DNA from: Streptomyces sp. SID8374
Lineage (GTDB): Bacteria; Actinomycetota; Actinomycetes; Streptomycetales; Streptomycetaceae
Direction of reading: 5' to 3'
DNA: 64,000 nt
Assembly: GCF_009865135.1 (NCBI RefSeq)
Contig: NZ_WWGH01000001.1
Location: forward strand, 4,526,001-4,590,000
Part shown: positions 60,270 to 64,000 of the stretch, in pieces
Position numbering within the stretch: position 1 is the stretch's first letter
How the letters are laid out: each line of letters starts with the position of its first letter
Notes under the pieces: generated by a model
What the model was told of the DNA's origin: nothing
The model's database searches: none
Seen by the model: only the letters and a program-made list of their open reading frames with translations
Translations under genes and position numbers: made by a program

Positions 60270-61294
60270 GCGCTCTCGGTAAGCCCATGACCGTACGCGG
60301 CAGCCGAGACCTCTCCCTCCGCGTACGCCCCCGCCCCCTCGCCGTCACCCTCCTTCTGGCCCTCCTCGCGGCGGGCAGCGGCGCCCTTGCGCTGACCCGG
60401 GACGGACTCGTACCGCCCGGCGAGGTGCTGGGAGCCCTGCTCGGCGCGGGCTCGGAGCAGGCCGCGTTCGTGGTGCTGGAGCTGCGGCTGCCCCGGGTGG
60501 CCCTCGGCCTCGTCGTCGGCGCGGCACTCGGCGCGGCCGGGGCGCTGTTCCAGCAGCTCTCCCGCAACCCGCTCGGCAGCCCGGACATCGTGGGCTTCAA
60601 CTCCGGTGCGGCGACCGGTGCGTTGCTGGTCCTGCTGCACGGGAACCCGGCGTACGTGGCGGCGGGCGCGGCCGGAGGCGGCCTGGCGACCGCGCTGATC
60701 GTCCAACTCCTCGCCCGGCGCGGCTCGTTCCGGGGCAACCGGCTGATCCTCGCCGGGATCGCGGTCGGCTCCCTGCTGACCTCGGTCAACGCGTACCTGC
60801 TCACCCGGGCCGCTCTCGACCACGCCCAGTCGGCCCAACTCTGGCTGATCGGCAGCCTCGGCTCCACCGAACGCCACCAGATCCTCCCCGCTCTTCTCGC
60901 GCTGGCGGCCCTGCTCCTGCTCGCCCTCCCGCTGGTCCGCCGCCTGGACCTGCTGGAGATGGGCGACGAGGCGGCGGGCGGCCTGGGCGTCGACGCGGGC
61001 CGCACCCGCGCCCTCGTGCTCCTGATCGCGGTGGGGCTCAGTGCGGTGGCGGTGTCGGTGGCCGGCCCGATCGTCTTCGTGGCCCTCTGCGCACCGCAGT
61101 TGGCCCGCCGCCTCAGCAGGGGTACGGGAACGGGGCTGCTGCCCGCCGCCGCGATGGGCGCCCTGCTGCTCTCCGCCTCGGACCTGCTGGCGATCACGCT
61201 GCCGACGGCGGGTGCGCTGCCGGTGGGGGTGGTGACAGGCGCGCTGGGCGGGGTCTACCTGGCGTGGCTGCTGGGGCGCGGGCAGCGGTGCTAG
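60266..61294 (+). CDS. Iron-siderophore ABC permease (FecD-like)
   Basis: A 342-residue partner: FQQLSRNPLGSPDIVGFNSG, GPIVFVALCAPQLARRLSRG, ending AWLLGRGQRC. Starts at ATG 60266 overlapping the first permease stop; longer frame is out-of-register. No ATPase gene follows, so the ATPase must be supplied from elsewhere. Confidence 0.93.
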   Translation: MSALGKPMTVRGSRDLSLRVRPRPLAVTLLLALLAAGSGALALTRDGLVPPGEVLGALLGAGSEQAAFVVLELRLPRVALGLVVGAALGAAGALFQQLSRNPLGSPDIVGFNSGAATGALLVLLHGNPAYVAAGAAGGGLATALIVQLLARRGSFRGNRLILAGIAVGSLLTSVNAYLLTRAALDHAQSAQLWLIGSLGSTERHQILPALLALAALLLLALPLVRRLDLLEMGDEAAGGLGVDAGRTRALVLLIAVGLSAVAVSVAGPIVFVALCAPQLARRLSRGTGTGLLPAAAMGALLLSASDLLAITLPTAGALPVGVVTGALGGVYLAWLLGRGQRC

Positions 61295-61348
61295 GAGGGG
61301 CGCCGGTCCGTGCAGGCCCCTTGCGCGAGGCGGCCCGCGTCCGGTGAA

Positions 61349-61363
61349 CTGACGTACCGTCAG
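61349..61363. promoter_or_regulatory. CTGAC-N5-GTCAG operator (DoxX/DUF35 unit)
   Basis: CTGACGTACCGTCAG, perfect arms, 28 bp before the DoxX-family start. Confidence 0.7.
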
Positions 61364-61390
61364 ATACGAGGCGACCGGAGGAGCTGCCCG

Positions 61391-61843
61391 ATGCGGACGA
61401 TCTGGCTCAGCGGTGCGGAATGGCTCGCCGTCCTGCGGATAGGCCTCGGCCTGTGGTGGCTGGAGAGCTGGCGGCACAAGGACAAGAAGGGCTGGTTCGA
61501 GCGGGGAACGGGGATCGCCTGGGCGGCGGACGTGGCGAACAAACACCGATGGGGTGTGGTGCGGACCGGCTTCCGGCGGGTCGTCGAACCGCGCCCGAGG
61601 CTGATCGCGTACGTCGTCGTCTACGCCGAACTGGCCCTGGGACTGGGCCTGGTGGCAGGCTTCCTCACCCCCGTCGCTCTGGCCGCCGGCCTGCTCCTCA
61701 ACCTCCTCTACCTGGTCCTGATGATCCACGACTGGGCCGAGCAGGGGCAGAACGCGATGATGGCCCTGATCTCGCTGGTGGCCCTGTTCGCGATGGCCTG
61801 GCAGACGTGGTCGCTGGACGCGGCGTTCGGGCTGTTCCTGTGA
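61391..61843 (+). CDS. DoxX-family membrane protein
   Basis: A 150-residue inner-membrane protein with about four helices: WLAVLRIGLGLWWLESW, AYVVVYAELALGLGLVAGF, ALISLVALFAMAW. Starts at ATG 61391 behind GGAGGAG and overlaps the DUF35 gene by four bases. DoxX proteins are linked to thiosulphate or quinone redox in some genomes, but this subgroup is uncharacterised. The operator upstream ties it to the acyl-CoA set. Confidence 0.88.
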   Translation: MRTIWLSGAEWLAVLRIGLGLWWLESWRHKDKKGWFERGTGIAWAADVANKHRWGVVRTGFRRVVEPRPRLIAYVVVYAELALGLGLVAGFLTPVALAAGLLLNLLYLVLMIHDWAEQGQNAMMALISLVALFAMAWQTWSLDAAFGLFL

Positions 61844-62262
61844 CGCCGCCGGGGCGTGCGGCGGGTCCGCGCTTCGACCTGCCCGAGCCGGACGCCTTCA
61901 CCCGGCCGTACTGGGACGCGGCGGGGGAGGGGCGGCTGCTGATCCGGCGGTGCGGCGGGTGCGGGCGGGCGCATCACTACCCGCGCGAGTTCTGCCCGTA
62001 CTGCTGGAGCGAGGACGTGAGTTGGGAGCGGGCGAGCGGGGACGCGACCCTCTACACGTGGTCCGTCGTCCACCGCAACGACCTGCCCCCGTTCGGGGAC
62101 CGGGTTCCGTACGTGGCCGCTGTCGTCGACCTCGCCGAGGGGCCCCGGATGATGACGGAGGTCGTGGAGTGCGCGCACGGCGACCTCCGCATCGGTATGG
62201 GGCTGACGGTCACGTTCCGGGAGGCGGGGGAGGCCGTACCGGTCTTCCGGCCCGCAGGCTGA
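61840..62262 (+). CDS. DUF35 Zn-ribbon/OB-fold protein (ChsH2-like partner)
   Basis: A 140-residue protein: zinc ribbon IRRCGGCGRAHHYPREFCPYC (two CxxC), then an OB-fold DATLYTWSVVHRNDLPPF and YVAAVVDLAEGPRMMTEVVE. The family are acyl-CoA-binding partners of thiolases, aldolases or hydratases, e.g. the Zn/OB domain of ChsH2 in steroid catabolism. No thiolase is adjacent. GTG 61840 overlaps the DoxX stop. Confidence 0.9.
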   Translation: MTPPGRAAGPRFDLPEPDAFTRPYWDAAGEGRLLIRRCGGCGRAHHYPREFCPYCWSEDVSWERASGDATLYTWSVVHRNDLPPFGDRVPYVAAVVDLAEGPRMMTEVVECAHGDLRIGMGLTVTFREAGEAVPVFRPAG

Positions 62263-62274
62263 GGCCCACCGGTA

Positions 62275-62688
62275 TCACTCGTCGCCCGCCGCCGGAGCCA
62301 GCTGGGCCATCACCAGCCCGTGCAGCAGCTCCGGATCCACGAACTCGTCCTCCTCCGGCGCCCCGCACCGCCAGCTCAGCGGGTACGTGTTGCCGTCCGG
62401 GGCGGGGATGCCCACCCACTCGTCACGCGTCGCGGGCCCGAAGCACTTCACGCCCGGCGGCCAGTCGTACCCGTCGCTCGCGCCCGGCGGGATCAGGAAG
62501 TACGTCCACCGCGCCCCCGCCATCTCCCGCACCACAGGACCGGGCTCGCCCTCGGTCAGGGTCGCAAGATGCTGGAGGACGGCCTCGCCGCGGATGCCCC
62601 GGAGCCGGATGGCGTCGAAGTGAATCCCGGTGAGGTGGAGTTGGTGCCCGGCGGCGGGTACCCATTCGGGGTGTTTCTTGCTCGTCAT
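62275..62688 (-). CDS. Uncharacterised Streptomyces protein
   Basis: A 137-residue protein: TSKKHPEWVPAAGHQLHLTG, IHFDAIRLRG, then YFLIPPGASDGYDWPPG and VGIPAPDGNTYPLSWRC. The pattern resembles small proteins found beside XRE/DUF397 pairs and short primase-like proteins in Streptomyces. Function unknown. ATG 62688 or 62700 may start it; 62688 has GGGGGA at ~12 bp. It is divergent from the XRE gene. Confidence 0.75.
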   Translation of the reverse strand: MTSKKHPEWVPAAGHQLHLTGIHFDAIRLRGIRGEAVLQHLATLTEGEPGPVVREMAGARWTYFLIPPGASDGYDWPPGVKCFGPATRDEWVGIPAPDGNTYPLSWRCGAPEEDEFVDPELLHGLVMAQLAPAAGDE

Positions 62689-62765
62689 GGCTATGAGCAT
62701 TCCCCCGGCTGCGTAGCGTGACCAGCAGAACGCGGTCCACATCGATGCGATGTGAGGAGGGCGGG

Positions 62766-63587
62766 ATGGCTGTGGGGACGAGTAGCGAACCGACGCACGG
62801 ACTGCGGCTCGTAGGAGATCTGATCCGTATCCACCGGGTGCGGGCCGGACACACGCAGAAGACGGCGGCGGACGTGCTGCTGATCTCGGAATCCCTGATG
62901 GGCGCGGTCGAACGGGCGGAACGCATTCCCTCGCGCGACCTGCTGATGGACGCCGAGCGGCTGTTCGGGGCGAACGGGGCGCTGGAGGCGTGCTGCGAGC
63001 TGGTTGATGAGGAGAAGTACCCGCCGAAGTTCCTGGACTGGGCAAGGCTGGAACGGCTCGCGCGGGTCATCAGCGCGTACGAGACGATGCTGATCCCGGG
63101 CCTGCTCCAGACGGAGGCGTACGCGTACGCGCTGTACCGCTCGCGCGTACCGGCGTACTCGGAGGAGGAGATCATCCGGCACGTCGAAGCACGACTGGAA
63201 CGGCAGGCGGTGTTGACGCGCAAGTCGCCGCCGCGTATCGGGTACGTCATCGAGGAGTCGGTCCTGGACCGGACGCTGGGTGGACCGGAGGTGCTGAAGG
63301 AGCAGTTGCTGCACGTGCTGGACTGCATCGAGCGGTTCAACCACCTGACGGTTCAGGTGATGCCGTCGGACCAGCACATGCACGCGGGGTTGAACGGGCC
63401 CATGCAGTTGATGTCCACGGCGGAAGGCCGCAATCTGCTCTTCGCGGAGGCGCAGGGCGGCGGTAGGTTGATCTCGAAGCCGGATGTAGTGAGCGATCAG
63501 CTAGACCTCTTCGGCATTCTGCGGGCCCAGGCGCTCAACCCCTGGAAGTCGGCGGAGGTCATCGAGATGAAGGTGAGACAACTGTGA
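62766..63587 (+). CDS. XRE-family regulator with DUF5753
   Basis: A 273-residue protein. N-terminal HTH (~13-70, LVGDLIRIHRVRAGHTQKTA and LISESLMGAVERAERIPSRD) is joined to the DUF5753 domain (WARLERLARVISAYETMLIP, LLQTEAYAYALYRSRVP, EVIEMKVRQL). Starts at ATG 62766 behind GAGGAGG. It overlaps the DUF397 gene by four bases, the usual Streptomyces pairing, which resembles an antitoxin-toxin-like or BldB-type regulator/partner system. Confidence 0.93.
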   Translation: MAVGTSSEPTHGLRLVGDLIRIHRVRAGHTQKTAADVLLISESLMGAVERAERIPSRDLLMDAERLFGANGALEACCELVDEEKYPPKFLDWARLERLARVISAYETMLIPGLLQTEAYAYALYRSRVPAYSEEEIIRHVEARLERQAVLTRKSPPRIGYVIEESVLDRTLGGPEVLKEQLLHVLDCIERFNHLTVQVMPSDQHMHAGLNGPMQLMSTAEGRNLLFAEAQGGGRLISKPDVVSDQLDLFGILRAQALNPWKSAEVIEMKVRQL

Positions 63588-63847
63588 GCCACGGACCCGG
63601 ACTGACCTGGTTCAAGTCCAGCTACAGCAACAACGAGGGCGAAGCCTGCATCGAAGTCGCCTACAACTGGCACAAGTCCAGCCACAGCGGCGACTTCCAG
63701 GACGCCTGCGTAGAGGTCGCCACCTGCCCCCACACCGTCCACGTCCGCGACTCCAAGGTCACCGACGGCCCCACCTTCGCCGTCGCCCCGGCCGCCTGGA
63801 CCGCCTTCCTGGACCACGCCACGGCCACCGGCACTATCAGGGGCTGA
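63584..63847 (+). CDS. DUF397 protein with duplicated core
   Basis: An 87-residue protein. The DUF397 core appears twice: WFKSSYSNNEGEACIEVA (~9-26) and WHKSSHSGDFQDACVEVA (~29-46), then VRDSKVTDGPTFAVAPAAW. Normal members have one core of ~60 residues. GTG 63584 overlaps the XRE stop (GTGA). Confidence 0.9.
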   Translation: MSHGPGLTWFKSSYSNNEGEACIEVAYNWHKSSHSGDFQDACVEVATCPHTVHVRDSKVTDGPTFAVAPAAWTAFLDHATATGTIRG

Positions 63848-64000
63848 TCAGAGCCCCGGCGCCCCCCACACCGGGAACCACCGCGACAGGTCCTTCTCCA
63901 CCCGGAGGTCGTCCCCGAGGGCGCCGCGTACCTGGAGTTCCAGCTGGTTGTCCCGCTTCTCGGCGTCGCCGGGGAGCGGGGCGAACGGGTAGAACGTGCC
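63848..64000 (-). CDS. C-terminal end of an uncharacterised protein (5' part outside window)
   Basis: An open frame of 50 codons runs in from the right edge and ends at TGA 63848, immediately after the DUF397 stop. It reads GTFYPFAPLPGDAEKRDNQL and GALGDDLRVEKDLSRWFPVW. Third-position GC is high. I do not recognise the family. Confidence 0.6.
   Translation of the reverse strand, partial: GTFYPFAPLPGDAEKRDNQLELQVRGALGDDLRVEKDLSRWFPVWGAPGL

Noticed and set aside
59156..61729. 857-codon minus-strand frame over the siderophore permeases
   Set aside because: Antisense shadow; no domain, and both permeases are clear on the plus strand.

Overview
The window is high-GC actinobacterial chromosomal DNA and almost certainly Streptomyces. 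It shows GC-rich third codon positions, very rare TTA codons, many ATGA/GTGA start-stop overlaps, DUF397/XRE pairs, a dmdR1-like iron regulator, a SCO4402-family gene beside purU, and dispersed Streptomyces-type palindromic repeats. The first ~25 kb is mostly core-like chromosome. The right part is more accessory: catabolic genes, regulators and iron uptake.

Layout. 0-8.2 kb: end of a PAS/GAF protein, an orphan eCIS-core (DUF4157) protein, a four-gene overlapping MacAB-type export operon, and a divergent response regulator/histidine kinase pair. 8.2-25.7 kb: SIS-domain sugar phosphate protein with a dre-like promoter; dmdR1 with an intact antiparallel adm-type ORF; an alpha/beta hydrolase lacking its nucleophile; an ABC exporter; a primase-polymerase-like protein; an NsdA-like TPR regulator; a Pro/Gln-rich membrane protein; a solute-binding lipoprotein; SCO4402-family gene; a 210-bp MITE-like element; purU; an ECF sigma factor with a fused anti-sigma/MDMPI protein; a STAS protein; an EF-hand protein.

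25.7-50 kb: a dispersed acyl-CoA/alicyclic catabolic set: AMP-dependent ligase, amidohydrolase, a large-plus-small acyl-CoA dehydrogenase pair, cyclase-family hydrolase, SDR, a third acyl-CoA dehydrogenase, Zn-alcohol dehydrogenase, flavin reductase, ferredoxin and reductase, a crotonase, and an ADP-forming acyl-CoA synthetase. Interspersed are TetR, GlxA/AraC and CGNR regulators and two MFS permeases. Several transcription units here, plus a DoxX/DUF35 pair at 61.4 kb, share a palindrome CTGAC-N5-GTCAG close to the start codon (seven sites). I infer a common regulator and a regulon for one carboxylic-acid substrate; the regulator was not identified in the window.

49.7-64 kb: initiator tRNA-Met with a strong terminator, two paralogous NmrA-type reductases each next to a MarR or AraC regulator, a decayed lipoprotein gene, an M28 peptidase with two active-site substitutions and a TTA codon, a flavoprotein monooxygenase, an iron-box-controlled siderophore binding protein with two permeases but no ATPase, and an XRE/DUF397 pair.

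The strongest non-obvious signals are the shared palindromic operator, the paired 30-bp elements between the CGNR regulator and the VOC gene, the active-site losses in the M28 and alpha/beta hydrolase genes, the MITE whose left end supplies an upstream gene's stop codon, and repeat-driven N- or C-terminal extensions in several proteins. Functions are assigned from motif recognition only; no database search was run.
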